From NCBI GenBank assembly GCA_964006375.1, contig OZ023267.1, forward strand, positions 88,488,906-88,552,905: 64,000 nucleotides of DNA, written 5' to 3'. Positions 24,344 through 35,879 of this stretch are shown here, one piece after another. Made by a program: the position numbers and the translations under genes. Positions within the stretch are counted from its first letter, which is position 1. The number at the start of each line of letters is the position of its first letter. Source of the stretch: Tillus elongatus (taxonomy: Eukaryota; Arthropoda; Insecta; Coleoptera; Cleridae). Below the pieces are notes generated by a model. The model was not told where the DNA came from, did not search any database, and saw only the letters and a list, made by a program, of their open reading frames with translations.

Positions 24344-26693
24344 TTTTATGATTTATTAAAATAGCTTTGTTATGTTCTAATAGGGATATTATTGAGTACG
24401 GTCCTGAAAATGGGTTTTTATGTTTTTTATGAAAGCCTGGTGGTATCTTTTTGTAGACAATATCACCTTCCTTGAACGGTTGGTTCGTGTTTTTATTTGT
24501 CCGTTGTAACGTTTTTATTTTTGAATTCTCTATCCTGCTTCTGACTATCTCGTAAATAATTTGCATTAAATCTTTATGTTGTACGTTGTATTCCTGTGTA
24601 ATTATGACTTCCGGGTCATAGTTAAACATTTCTGGTATGTAGCCAAATATTAAATCAAAAGGTGGTTTTAGTGTCTGTGAGTGTATTGTCGAGTTGTAAG
24701 CGAATATACAATATGGTATTAAGTCTATGGGTTTCATATTTTTAAATTTCATTTTGAATAATCGATAATGTTCAATAATCGTGCTGTGAAATCTTTCGAT
24801 AGGTCCATTGGATGTTAGGTTTTGCGGTGTTGTTATATGTAACTCTATCTGATATGTTTCTAATAGTTCTTTAATTACCTGGTTTGAAAACTCCGTACCT
24901 GGGTCTGCGATTATTATTTTACACGCTCCATACTGTGAAAAGTACTTGATCAAGTTTTTTGCAATTTCAGTAGCACTTTTACTTTTTATTGGAAATGCTT
25001 GGCCAAATTTACTAAATGGATCTATAATTGTTAGGAAGATAGCTTGTTCAATTTGGAATGTGTCAATATGTAATATCTCTAATGGTTTAGATGCTGTGGG
25101 GGTGTGCTCCAATGCTATTTGTACCGGGTTCCTATTGTATTTGCACGTTTTGCATAATTCGCAATTTCGTACATATTCCTCTATATGTTTCTTTAAGTTG
25201 GGATAGTAGTATATTTTCTTCATTCTTAGGTAAGTCTCATCAGCCCCGCGATGGTTACTCTTCCCCTCGTGATATTTCATTATAGTCTCGGTTAATTCGT
25301 CCTCGTTAATTTCATTCCTAATTTCCAGACATCTATAAAATTTGGGTGATTCTACGTTATTAAAGTTTTTATTGATTGCCGAACTTACTAGTTCGTAATC
25401 TTGTTCATTTACAAAAATGCAATAATATTTCCTTTGTGGTAAACAGTATTCTTTTATAAATTTCTCTATCTGATCCGGTTTATTTAAATTGAAGTTTGCA
25501 TATATGAAATTTCTTTTGTCTCTTCTGACTGAGAATATGTCAGGTTTATCCGTATTTTTAAAAACTATTTGATTGGTTTTGCTGTTAACGATTTCTTCCT
25601 CGAGTATTGGTATGCCTGGTGCCGAATACGAGTCCGCATTCGAGTTTGCTGTGTCGTCATCGTCAATTTCTATGATTTCTTCCTCTTCGTCGATATTATT
25701 CGCCATTGACTGATTATCTATGTCTAGTGGGTTTATTTCTACTCTGGACAGTGCATCTGCTGCGCAGTTTAGCTTTCCTTTTTTGTATTCAATTTTAAAT
25801 TCATATTCTTCTAATTTTAATCTCCAACGGAGCAATTTTGAATTTGGTTGTTTCAACGAAAATAACCATTTTAAAGGTTTATGGTCCGTGTATATAGTGA
25901 ATTTCCTTCCGTATAAGTATGGTCTAAAACAGTTAGTTGCCCACACGATGGCTAATAATTCTTTCTCGATTGTGCTGTACCTGGATTCGGTGTCGTTTAA
26001 TGTCCGGCTGGCGTAAGCTATCGGGTGATCCGCATTGGGTTCGCCCTGGCTTAATATTCCGGCTGTTGCTACGTTTGAAGCGTCTGTTGTTAATATAAAG
26101 TCTTTAGAAAAATCCGGTGATATAAGTACAGGTGAATTCATTAATATGTCTTTACATGAGTTAAAGGCAGCAATGTATTCTTCGTCGTTCACGTTTATCT
26201 TCGAGTTTTTCCTTAAACATTTTGTTAGTGGTTTCGTAACGTGTGCAAAGTTTTCTATGAATTTACGATAGTATCCAACTAATCCTAGGAATGATTTTAT
26301 TTCCTTTGGGGTCTTAGGTATCAGGAATTTCCTTATTGCGTCCAGTTTCTTTGGATTCGGACGAATCCCGTCTGGGCTGACCACGTGTCCTAAAAACTCG
26401 GCTTCCTTCCTTAGGAAATCGCTTTTGTCTAGCTGGATCTTTAAGTTGCTTTGCCTGAAGCGCTCGAATACTAGTTTTAGTTTCTCAAGGTGTTCCTGTA
26501 AAGATGTGGAGAAAACTATGACGTCATCCATATATACAAGGCATGTTTGTCCAATTAGGCCTTCTAATACGTTCTGCATGAGCCTAGAAAAGGTCGCTGG
26601 AGCCCCAGATAACCCGAACGGCATCCTGGTGTACTCCCAATGGCCTGTATCGGTGGTAAACGCTGTTTTTTCTGTCCCTGGGGTCCATTTCAA
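24333..26693 (-). pseudogene. pol: pol: reverse transcriptase 3' part, RNase H, integrase
   Basis: A 786-codon frame. In order: RT with YTRMPFGLSGAPATFSRLM and the catalytic VYMDDVIVFS; the connection FLGLVGYYRKFI; RNase H with TTDASNVATAGILSQ and YTDHKPLKWL; the integrase zinc-binding region (HRGADETYLRM ... CELCKTCK); the rve core HIDTF ... TIIDPFSKFGQAF ... ADPGTEFSNQ with ERFHSTIIEHYR supplying the last acidic residue; and a C-terminal FKEGDIVYKK domain. Its 5' end is out of frame with the upstream RT segment (break near 26,680). It reverse-transcribes and integrates the element's DNA. Confidence 0.93.
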
Positions 26694-27362
26694 TTTGGTG
26701 ATACCCAGAGATCAAATCGATCGTCGAAAAATATTGGGTTCGCCCAATTTTGTCCAGTATTTCATCAATTTTGGGAATTGGGTGTCTGTCCGGTATTGTT
26801 TTTTCATTTAGTTTCCTATAGTCCACCACAATTCTCCATTTTTGTTTATTTGACTTGTCCATTTTCTTTGATATAACCCAAATAGATGAGCTATATGGGC
26901 TGTGGCTTTTCCTAATGATTTTTTGCCTTAACATGTCATTTATTTGTCTGTCTACTTCCGGTTTATGTACGTACGGGTATCTATATAATTTAGAATGGAC
27001 AGGTATGTCGTCTGTTGTCCTTATTCTATGTTTTATCGCATTTGTGTGCGTCAATGGTTCGTTTTTATTTAAAAATATGTCCTGATATTCTGATAATAAA
27101 CTAAATAACAATTGTTTTTCCTCGTCATTTAATTCTCCTGTATCTATTTGTTCAATTAAGACATTCTCATTATTAATTCGTTTTTGATTACGCCCCGTAT
27201 CGTAAGTGTTTAAATTATTAATATGAGTTGTACTAGAATTGTTATTTTGTATAACTACTGGTGCAAACGGACTTCGCCTTTGGCTGTATCTGGTTTCAGA
27301 TGCATATTGTTTATTTAATCTGCTGAATGGCCTATCTCTTACATTATAAGCTTGGTTATTAT
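26584..27362 (-). pseudogene. pol: pol: reverse transcriptase 5' part
   Basis: Contains the fingers and first palm motifs: SPYSSSIWVISKK, WRIVVDYRKLNEKTIPDRHP and the motif A region YFSTIDLISGYHQIEMD. Directly after this the frame changes within an A-rich run (about 26,670-26,690) and RT continues in the next ORF. A second frame change separates this segment from the protease frame near 27,400-27,450. Either could be a sequencing-type indel in a homopolymer or a real inactivating mutation. Confidence 0.9.
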
Positions 27363-27860
27363 TTAGTACGTGATTAATTGTCTCAAGTTCTTCATTACGT
27401 AGTACATTAAATGAGTCTCGGGTAGCACTAAACCATCTGCTTTGGTTTCTGTATGTCCCGATTGACTTTCGCTAAGATCTGTGAATTTTATTGGTATAAT
27501 ATTCTTGCCTATATACAGTTTGTGCTCCTTAAAATCTATTTTAGCTTCGTTTCGTTTCAGAAATTCCATCCCAATCAATCCCGAAAAAAATGTGTTAAAG
27601 TTAAACAGGCAGAACTCTTGTATTTCCTCTGAAATCGATTTAAGTTTAATACATGCACGCTTACAGTGCTTCGAAATGCCATGCACGGTGCGTATGGTAA
27701 AATCATGCGTAAATATGTTTTTAGGGAACTTATAATATGCTACAGCAGGATTCAAAAGATTTTTTGAAGATCCTGAGTCTAACAAAAATTTACCTGATAT
27801 TTCGTTTAATTCTATATACGGTAACTTACATAATGTATTCATATTATTTATATCTATCAC
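27363..27860 (-). CDS. pol: retroviral-type aspartic protease
   Basis: A 165-codon frame with the active-site block FLLDSGSSKNLL and, about 75 residues on, GLIGMEFLKRNEAKIDF, corresponding to the hydrophobic-Gly pair of the fold. The true start is probably upstream, by frameshifting from gag, since no good ATG precedes the domain. The final ~20 codons do not look like protease and likely lie past a frame change. Confidence 0.82.
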   Translation of the reverse strand: MIDINNMNTLCKLPYIELNEISGKFLLDSGSSKNLLNPAVAYYKFPKNIFTHDFTIRTVHGISKHCKRACIKLKSISEEIQEFCLFNFNTFFSGLIGMEFLKRNEAKIDFKEHKLYIGKNIIPIKFTDLSESQSGHTETKADGLVLPETHLMYYVMKNLRQLITY

Positions 27861-28000
27861 GGTTCTCTCGTTGAGGGCCCTGCAGTGGGAAAATTTCGCT
27901 GTTGGATATCGTATTCCTCGGCTGGCGAATTTTCGTAATTTAATTCTTCGTTTACATAATTTAAATCGTAATTTGTTTCATTTACTTCGTTCTCATTAAA

Positions 28001-29065
28001 TTATATATTATTTACGTGAGCTGCTCTCCTTGGTAATGACAGTCTAGTGTTAGAACTATCTACTTCCATTGGTTCGTGATAATTTCTGTTAGCATTATGA
28101 TTTACATTGGGTCGACCCGGTTGATTATTGAAGTTGGGTCGCCTAAATTGACTCGAAAAATTTTGCCTTGGTACAAATTGTTGATTTTGTCTAGGCTGGG
28201 AATTTGTGTGGTTGTTTTGATTATTATGTTGTTGAAATGGTCTAAAGTTTGTTTGGAAAGGTCTCTGAAATTGTACATTCTGAAAAGGTGGGTTATTTTG
28301 TCTCTGAAAGAACGTACGGTTCTGTCCTTCTAATTTATTACTATTACTTAAATTCTTATTTATTGTTTTATCTCTATAATCGAAATTTTCCTCTGAGAAT
28401 ACGAATTTCAAAGCTTGTTCTATGCTCGAAGGTGCTTGACTACGCAGGACAAGCCCTAACGGATTGCGTAACCCTCTTAAGAACGCTTTTAATGTTTGAT
28501 TCTGGTATATGTCTTTCTTAATTAATCGCACGCCTTCATTTTGGTCGTTATCTATTAAACTCGAGATGAGCAATTGCTCTATATGACGGCATCTGTTAGC
28601 GAACGACAGTGCGTCTTCAGCATTACGCCGTTTCAAGGTTAACATCTCAGCTAATAAACTGTGATCATCTCTTTGATCGCTGAAATTCTGAACAATGGCC
28701 TCTCTCAGGTCTGCCCACGTATTAATTATCTTTGTATTTACTATAAGCCGGGCTGTTCCCGTTAGTTTAGTTTGAACATAATTTAGCAAGAAGTGATTCA
28801 TATACAGATTCTCGTTTGGCACGTAGAACTGGTTCATGACCAAGTCACATGCTTTTAAAAAGTTGCCTACGTTGGCTGGTTGCCCGTCGAACTCGGGAAT
28901 AGCTTTTAAGAAAAAATCTTTGAATTGGTCTGTCATGTTGCTACTATTACTACTCTTATTAATATTTGAATGATTTACTGTTCTGTTATTGTCGCTAATG
29001 CTAATTGATCTAAATCTATACTCTATGTTACATAAACTTTGTGATTCTTCCTCTGAATCAGACAT
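28001..29065 (-). CDS. gag: gag-like structural protein
   Basis: 354 codons from the ATG at 29,065 (MSDSEEESQS); the frame is open further upstream but that part is hydrophobic and unlike Gag. A capsid-like helical core follows (FKDFFLKAIPEFDGQPANVG ... TWADLREAIVQNFSDQRDD ... LSFANRCRHIEQLL ... FLRGLRNPLGLVLR), then an Asn/Gln/Phe/Arg/Pro-rich tail with no CCHC knuckle, as is typical of insect errantivirus Gag. The frame is intact. Confidence 0.88.
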   Translation of the reverse strand: MSDSEEESQSLCNIEYRFRSISISDNNRTVNHSNINKSSNSSNMTDQFKDFFLKAIPEFDGQPANVGNFLKACDLVMNQFYVPNENLYMNHFLLNYVQTKLTGTARLIVNTKIINTWADLREAIVQNFSDQRDDHSLLAEMLTLKRRNAEDALSFANRCRHIEQLLISSLIDNDQNEGVRLIKKDIYQNQTLKAFLRGLRNPLGLVLRSQAPSSIEQALKFVFSEENFDYRDKTINKNLSNSNKLEGQNRTFFQRQNNPPFQNVQFQRPFQTNFRPFQQHNNQNNHTNSQPRQNQQFVPRQNFSSQFRRPNFNNQPGRPNVNHNANRNYHEPMEVDSSNTRLSLPRRAAHVNNI

Positions 29066-29267
29066 ATAACGTTTCAATACAACACATACAAATTGGAAAT
29101 GTAAAAATGGGATAGCAGTAAACATACCATAATACGATGGTTGCTGCTTCCATTTGGCTCTGCTTGGCCACTATTTCTGCTTTAACTTGGCTCTGCTTGG
29201 CTCGAATTGGTTATTAGGCGTCGATACGCTTAAAAATCGATATGCTTTCGGTTTTCTAACCAATACT

Positions 29268-29280
29268 AACGACTGCGCCA
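29268..29280 (-). promoter_or_regulatory. Primer-binding site (tRNA-Ser type)
   Basis: TGGCGCAGTCG, read on the minus strand at the inner edge of the 5' LTR and overlapping its last base, is complementary to the CGACTGCGCCA 3' end used by 17.6/297-type elements. Confidence 0.9.
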
Positions 29281-29702
29281 CTTAACTTCACGGTTAAGAC
29301 GTTTGAATTTTTAAAACAATTTATTTAATACTTTGAACAATCAATACTTAATTACTTAGTTACAAAAAAATGAATAATATAATATACTAAAAATAAGACG
29401 ATCAACCTACATGTGATCTAATGTCTACGCACTCGGTGTGCTAATGACTAACTCGGAACAAGAATGAACGGTTCTACCTCTGTGAGTAGCCTCTTTATAG
29501 TCTTCCCTCCAGGCGTGGCACTATTGTCTCTGGATAAACAAGAAATCTGCTGATGTAGATTCTCACAGTGATATTCCGTTCTATTTGCACTTTGAACCTG
29601 CAAAGTTCTTGGCTCCGTTAAGACGACGGCTGACTCAGCGGTTCTTACCGTGGGAAGGCGACATTGTATTATAACGGGCCATTGTTTGAGCTCCATTTAT
29701 CT
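29280..29702 (-). repeat. 5' LTR
   Basis: 423 bases, matching the 3' LTR with 4 substitutions. It should contain the element's promoter and polyadenylation signals, which I did not resolve individually. Confidence 0.95.
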
Positions 29703-29706
29703 TGCG

Positions 29707-30140
29707 CAAACCAACTTTTTCATTGAGCGGTGTAGAAGCATAGTGTTTGGTGCCATAATAATCGTATCGATGATTAGAATTCAAAAATAACATCTACCGC
29801 CGCCGGAAGCGGCGGCAGGGGATGGTGGGGGTTTGCGCAAACGAACTCTCTCCGTTTCGGGCTTAGATGTTCGGTGTTTGGTGTCATGTTTCTCTACCTG
29901 ATTTATATTATAACACGCTCGGAATAGAAATTGCCAGCAAACTACTCTGATGTAAAAAAGGCCGTCTGTTTTATCGAATTTGTTCGTATATCCCATAAGA
30001 AACCATGTGAAAAAGGCAAATATAAGCAAAATAACATGTAAATGTATTTTAGACACACATGTTGAAGAGCTAATTCAATTGCTGTGCTTTTTGAAACGTA
30101 TACATTGCCAACACATTTAATCATAATTACAGTTTAAATA
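29707..30140 (+). other. 5' region of Polinton-like copy 1 (non-coding)
   Basis: Continues the terminal region after the LTR insertion and matches the reverse complement of 58,380-58,800 (GTGTTTGGTG.CAT, GGTTTGCGCAAAC and TCTCTACCTGATTTATATTATA blocks). It contains CCGCCGCCGGAAGCGGCGG, a GC-rich palindromic string. Confidence 0.7.
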
Positions 30141-30146
30141 TTAGCA

Positions 30147-30870
30147 TGGAATCGTGTAAAACATAAATACCTATGCCCGGGGGTAGATTCAAACAAATTA
30201 AAGTTCTCGAAAAGATCTTGCTTAAGTAGTGCTTGCTTAAGTGCTCAAGTAGTTAAAGAACTAAAAAACGAGCAAACACTACAACTAATACACGATTTTT
30301 TATTGCCAGCTTCTACACGAGATGAACTATTTACACAGTCTGTTAACTTTGGAGCAGAAAATTATGAACAAAACAGCAACATTGGAAGATTTGAGGTTAT
30401 TAGATAAAAAAATATTATATTTGACGTAAAGTGGAGCTACTTATGTTACTATAGGTCTATGTCCAGAATAGCTTCAACCCAGTAATGTTTTTACGAAAAA
30501 CCAATTCAAATAAAATACTGATGTTCAATTTTGCAACGTTTCAAGAATTATCAAATGTGGTGCTCCCAAACATAAACAATTTTAAACAGCCACATATCAA
30601 GCTCAAAAACTTAGAAGAAAATAATGGTGAAGCATTGAGATATATTTTGTTTAACTACCAGATGCTTACGCTATCTAAAAAAATGCGCGATTTAGTTTCC
30701 TATATCAAAATCAGAGATACCCAAATAATGTTGATATAAGTTTACAGGAATTATAAAGTTTGAGAAATATTTGTGAAGCCATTCTAAATATTTTTAACGA
30801 ACACAAAACAAAATCGTATTCACATTTTCAAGAGTTTATTTGCAGCATCTAAGAAGAATTATTTAAATAT
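30147..30870 (+). pseudogene. Broken copy of the unknown 251-aa element gene
   Basis: Matches the intact ORF at 58,372-57,617 over its length, but with frame changes and stops. Only the middle (30,485-30,739, from MFLRKTNSNK to the frame break after LTLSKKM) reads for any distance. It has the same position relative to the zinc-finger exon as in copy 2, so it is orthologous within the element. Confidence 0.85.
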
Positions 30871-31059
30871 AATTTTTTAACACACAAACACATTTTATAT
30901 CATATAGTTGCTAAAGAATATATAGAACATAATGTTATTTTAGGCCAACTAGTATGTAACTTTAAGAAATTTTTAAATGCAAATATATAATAAATGGTTT
31001 AATGTTTTTTATTTCCAATATTAAGAAACACCATAGGTTATTTACTTACTTTGCATTAA

Positions 31060-31273
31060 GCGCCTCCGTGGCCGTGTGGGAAAGTCGTTTCAGACTTTCC
31101 AATACGGACTCGGGGGTCGACGGTTCGAGGCTCACCGGCGGCGGATGATTTTTCAAAATCACTGTCGTCGTTGACATCGAGCTCAAGGTGGAGGGTAGGT
31201 TAGTTTAGATGAGCAAAAAGGGTCAGCAATGGCCTAATTGCCAGTAAGCATCTTACCTTTACCTTTACCTTTT
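31060..31273 (+). mobile_element. tRNA-derived SINE with 14-bp TSD, empty site in copy 2
   Basis: A-box-like TGGCCGTGTGG, B-box-like CGGTTCGAGGC, the same body as 18,222-18,430 and a TTACCTTTACC-type tail. Flanked by exact TTACTTTGCATTAA (31,046-31,059 and 31,274-31,287). Copy 2 lacks it at about 57,415-57,425, where the flanks are joined. Confidence 0.93.
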
Positions 31274-31527
31274 TTACTTTGCATTAATCTAATTACTTAC
31301 TTTGCAATATTAATCTAATTAAACGTAAAACATTCAAATATGTAATAAATACGTTTTATTACAATAAAATATGACCTGAAGGTTATCAAGCTGAATCAGC
31401 ATAATCAAGTATAGACAGGAAGTTTATTGATATGTGTTGCAGTTTAACATTAGCAATATCTAACTATATGTCAGAGAGGGGTGCGGAGAGGGGAAATATT
31501 AATAGCAACAACAGATACAAAATATGT

Positions 31528-32850
31528 ATGAAATTAAGCCGCTTCATACTTGGTTATAACACCGACAGTGAAGTTACTATCATCATGTTCAAGTGCGATG
31601 ATTGTGGCAAGTCTTTCACCCGTAGAGACAATATGAACAGACACAAGAATCAATGTGGGGGGGGGGGGCTTGTGCGTCCTTACATTGTAGAAGGGACCTT
31701 CCCTTCTACAATGTTTAGCTTGTTTAAATGTATTCACACGAAGGGACTTTCTACTTAAACACTACAAACGCATGCATCCAAGTACACCCCTACCCTCTAA
31801 AACCGGTAAGTAAGAATCCCCATTTATACTAATTATATATTATTATTATTTGCCATTGGTAATACATTTAAAATTATAAATATATATATCAAGTATGTAC
31901 CATTTTTCAAACATAAACATATGATTAATGTTCTTAAATATGTAACCTAGAATAGCGATTTTTCATAATAATATTACGAAGCGTAAGAGTGATACGTGAA
32001 GGAAATTAAAACTTTACATTTATATTAAAAGTATTTTAAAGATTGTTTTTTTACAGAGCGACGCACACAGCCTACAGCGCCATACTCCGCCCACGAGCCG
32101 TCCTGCAGCTGAGTTAAAAGGAGAGCTGATAGTGAAGGAGCAGGACCTTCAACTAAAAGGATAGCGAGGTGTTTTGCGTGTCGCCAGGATATAGATAAAC
32201 TACGTAATAATTATACTTGTTGTTTATGAATATGACAATAAATAAATTTTCAAAAAAAAATATGCAATTTAACCTAGCTTAAACTTATAAGGTGTAGTGA
32301 ATTTGCATAAAATTATTTAACCTATTTTCAAAAGGTGTAAAGAAAAAACTTTATGAATATAACAATATAGAGAATTAAAAAAAATATATTTTTTCCAATT
32401 TAATCTAACAAACATTATTTGAATAGTCAACCAGATACTTATATGTTTTTCGCTTTACATGCATCATTTGGAGCCCATCTACGCAGTCTAGAGCACAAAA
32501 ACAGAGTTTGTATGGAGACTGAGGAAGGGATCCAGCTCGTTAAGCACGCCTTCAATACGAGATTGACCACTTACAGGATACCGGCTAGAGGTGTAGTGAC
32601 GGATGTAGAATTGCTACAGTATGCACAACCAAAAGTTTTGCGTACTATAGGGGGGAAATGGAACAGCTCGGATGTTTAACAATTAGCTTCGAGTTGTTTG
32701 GATTATTCCAACAACCAACCAAACAGTTAGAAGGTATAAAGAGCTTCAACACCCAAACAACACCGATCACCACACCAAGCGAACTACCCGAAGTAGTGGT
32801 GAGACTGGAATGTTGTGACAACCAAAGCCCAAGAGTTTCAACATAATGAA
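31528..32850 (+). pseudogene. Polinton-like DNA polymerase, 5' exons (copy 1)
   Basis: Exon 1 from the ATG at 31,528: MKLSRFILGYNTDSEV, then a zinc finger with CDDC and HKNQC ligands; the second half is disrupted by a short inverted duplication at 31,682-31,714. A second piece at about 32,055-32,205 (ERRTQPTAPYSAHEP ... CFACRQDIDK) has one TGA. A third at 32,440-32,680 (LRSLEHKNRVCMETEEGIQL) and a fourth at 32,655-32,850 (FELFG...IKSFNT) follow. Spliced zinc-finger plus polymerase genes of this type recur in arthropod repeat elements. The rest of the gene is displaced to 42.6 kb by P transposon B. Confidence 0.75.
31682..31714. repeat. Perfect 15-bp-arm hairpin in zinc-finger exon of copy 1
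   Basis: ACATTGTAGAAGGGA - CCT - TCCCTTCTACAATGT. Copy 2 has only the right arm, so the left arm is a templated inverted duplication specific to copy 1. It follows a G-run. Confidence 0.92.
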
Positions 32851-33025
32851 AGCGGTATGTTATTATTTAAGAATTTTATTATGTTTTGTAGGTATATAGG
32901 TTGCAGCGCATTTATTTCAACAACCAAGACGTTTTGTACGTGCGGAAAGATGTATTTTTATTTTTTCAGCTTCCAAGATAGCTGTATTATATTTACGTAT
33001 TTTATTATGTTTTCTATGTATATAG

Positions 33026-33033
33026 GTTGCAAC
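33026..33033. repeat. 8-bp TSD of P transposon B (left)
   Basis: GTTGCAAC, repeated exactly at 42,467-42,474. The unoccupied sites in copy 2 read TATGCAACG at about 52,213 and 55,716 (minus strand). Confidence 0.92.
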
Positions 33034-33059
33034 CAAAGAGGTTGTAAGGGATAGAGGTA

Positions 33060-33560
33060 ACAAAGGTGCAGTTTTGCAATACAAGAAGCCTGTACACTTT
33101 TCCTAACTGGGCGGAGTTCGGTGACTTGAGTGGGAGAAACGTCAGGGACGTATTTAGGAATTTTTAGTTTGGTTAGAAATAAAACTGAAATTATTCAATC
33201 ATTGAAATGTAATGCTTATTCATGAATTTCTTAAGCTTTTGTATAAATAGGTAACCTAAAAAGGTTCGGAACGCAGCAAGTGCGTTATGATAGTGAATTT
33301 TCATAACAATATTAAATAATATATTTATATAAGCTGTAAGATTTAGCCTTATATTAAAGGTTATGAAAATTAATTAATTTAATTAGGAACAGTAAAACAA
33401 GGTAAAGAAGGACAAGCAAAAACATGATCTATGACATATATTTATAGAGTAATTTGGATACAAAACTCAAACAAAGCAATTGATAAACAGGAAATATACT
33501 CTAGAAAAATACACTAGAAAGCTGGAAAAAAAAATCCTTTGGTTGATGCATTGAGGGTGA
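33060..33560. other. Transposon B internal non-coding DNA
   Basis: AT-rich; no ORF or repeat recognised. Confidence 0.4.
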
Positions 33561-33657
33561 TTGTATGCATGCAGGAGAAGAACCCCAGGAGGAAGAGGGT
33601 TTCTGCTCCTCACCCAAAAATTCGGGGGGTTCTCCTTCCCCTTGTGCATGCATACAA
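33561..33657. repeat. ~97-bp hairpin
   Basis: TTGTATGCATGCA..GGAGAAGAACCCC (33,561-33,586) pairs with GGGGTTCTCCTTCCCCTTG plus TGCATGCATACAA (33,626-33,657). The loop is purine-rich. The origin is unknown; it could be a small foldback element. Confidence 0.75.
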
Positions 33658-35030
33658 CTACCTTCAAAGCATAAAGCACAAGAAAAATTTCTTGTGAGCA
33701 ACCCCCAAGAAGGTTGCTGGACCTGGGCGAATATGGGGTAGACAGGGTTTAAAGGAGGTATTGCTGTAAAATGTGAAAAACGCATGTTTTCAAAGTCCCT
33801 TAATTTTCTTGGGGGTTGTTTGCCAGAAAATTTGCCTTGTGGCCGAGGAAGGTTTTAAGCATGTTGCTGGAAAAAAATATCTAAAACCCTCATGCAGTCA
33901 ACTGCATATTTACCGAAATTACATTCTACTTCGTCGCCTATAATGTCTTTTTCAGATAATGTAGAATACAGAGCTAAATTAAATAGGTTCACTTGCATTT
34001 TCATTTATTTTTTTATTACATTTATAAGCACAATATGCGTATAATTAAGGGAACCCTTAATTAACATTGCAGCAACACAAACTTGAAAAGTGGAGAAATT
34101 ATTTACAGTATGTTAACAGTTATAAACTTGATTTCATCATGTTACAGTAGTATTCTGATAATAAAAAATTACATCTAACTGTATGCACACAACAGCTGGT
34201 GTGTTACGAGATGTGATGAAACGCCAAACTGACTGTACCACAGCATTAGCATAATATTATTATGCTGCCACATTATCATATCTCTCTAGTTATGGTATCA
34301 TGTCAAAAACCTACACTAGAGGCTAAATTTCCAATTTCTTCTTTGTTTATGGTGTCTGTTTCTACTGTCCTAAATTTCTAATTTGATATTGTCAATAAAT
34401 AACACTACCACACAATGACAAATGACAGCTGAGCTTCAGCACAGACGCAGTCTAACAAAGTTGTCGGATAGAGTAAATTATGATCGGAGGGATACCTAAG
34501 TTAAAAATCATGAGAAATGGGTAATTCGAAATTTGCAGGTATTAAATACAGTATTTTTTAACTGACTGATAAAATTAAATTTTATAAAATGTTTTCTTTA
34601 TTATCAGAAGTTGTAAAAATTTCATATGTTTATACATGAAAGGTTTAACTACATGAAATTCCTGAAGATCGGGCAACCCCGGTCAGCAACATCTTGACAT
34701 CTGGCAATGGTTGTGACTTCCATTATTTAGATTTTATCTACAATTTATTTAAATAGCATAACAGTACAGGTAGCTGTATTGCTCTGCCTTTGTCCAACAT
34801 TGTAGATATTGCATTACAGAATTTGAAGTGATGTCGAGGATTATTTTATTATTAATTTCGAATAACTTCATTTTTCTTTGATCAAAAGACTTGAAAATTG
34901 GTGCACAACCACATCTCTGTATGTTCTTTTAAGTTGTAAATTTTCGTTCCAATCACTTAAACAATTTGAAAGCTATTGTGTTTACAAAAATATATTTAAT
35001 TTTTTGTTAGGAAAAACTATGTGTTAAGAT
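33658..35030. other. No gene recognised
   Basis: AT-rich internal DNA of transposon B, with no frames carrying motifs. Confidence 0.4.
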
Positions 35031-35035
35031 CTGAT

Positions 35036-35125
35036 GAACGAACTCATCCAAGCCATTAGCAAAATAAGCGTAATTCCAAAATTTTCTCCAAATTAGTCAA
35101 ATATTTTTTGGGTTATTGGTTGGAT
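35036..35125. repeat. Diverged relative of the 11,484 foldback arm
   Basis: Shares AAC(A/G)AACT.ATCCAAGC, ...GCAAAA and ATT.TTTG.GTTAT in the same order and spacing as 11,484-11,565. It is likely an old member of the same repeat family. Confidence 0.5.
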
Positions 35126-35879
35126 AAATTGTTGGATGAATATATCGGATAAAGTTTTATATTCAAAAGGTTAGATAAATAATAATAGTTTTTATTTCAA
35201 CAACAGAAGAAAATACAACATAAAGTACATTGTACTGTTTACAAATTAATGTTAACATTCCTTGTCTTTTTTAAAGAAATAGAGATTAATTTCATTGATT
35301 GCTGTTGCCCTTACTTCGTGAAACTGGTCCATACTTCATACAGACTTGGAGACTATTTCTCTGGTTTCACTGTTGGTTTTCGTTTTTGTAGGTGAAGGAC
35401 GTAGCCAGCGCGTAAGCTAACTGGAGCAAGTGGCCCTTCTGAATTCTAGATGTTCTTCAACGTCTCTGTTACTGGTTTTGCTGCTTGATAGTATTCTCAG
35501 ACAGAAAAAATTTGAATTAATACGAAATCATGACAATTACAAATAAAGATCTGTTGCTATTTTATGATGTTATAATCAAAAAAATCTTTAAAAGTGAAAA
35601 TAAAATAAAACAAATATGACGGATGACGCCTTTAAAATGTCTACGTGATGTATATCAATATTTAACATAAAGATAGAAGAAACCTATAACAGTAATAACT
35701 ATAATAACAATTACAACAATAAAATAACTAAACAAACACATTAATAAAGCAGACTATACAATGAAAATATCGACACACATCATGTCTTATAACAACTTTT
35801 TGGAAAAAATAGTTAGATTTATGTTGTCTGATTTATTTAATTAGGAAGAAGAATATCTCAGAAATCCTAAATATTGTCG

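Larger units (their letters stand above)
22174..29702 (-). mobile_element. Errantivirus-like LTR retroelement, full length, 4-bp TSD
   Basis: Two 423-bp LTRs (22,174-22,596 and 29,280-29,702) flank gag, pol and env on the minus strand. Exact TGCG copies flank the element (22,170-22,173 and 29,703-29,706). The primer-binding site TGGCGCAGTCG (29,280-29,270) matches a tRNA-Ser 3' end, and the polypurine tract AAAAAGGGGAGG precedes the 3' LTR. The LTRs differ at 4 of 423 positions by my count, so insertion is recent. Several frame changes in pol and env make this copy defective as assembled. It interrupts Polinton-like copy 1. Confidence 0.95.
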
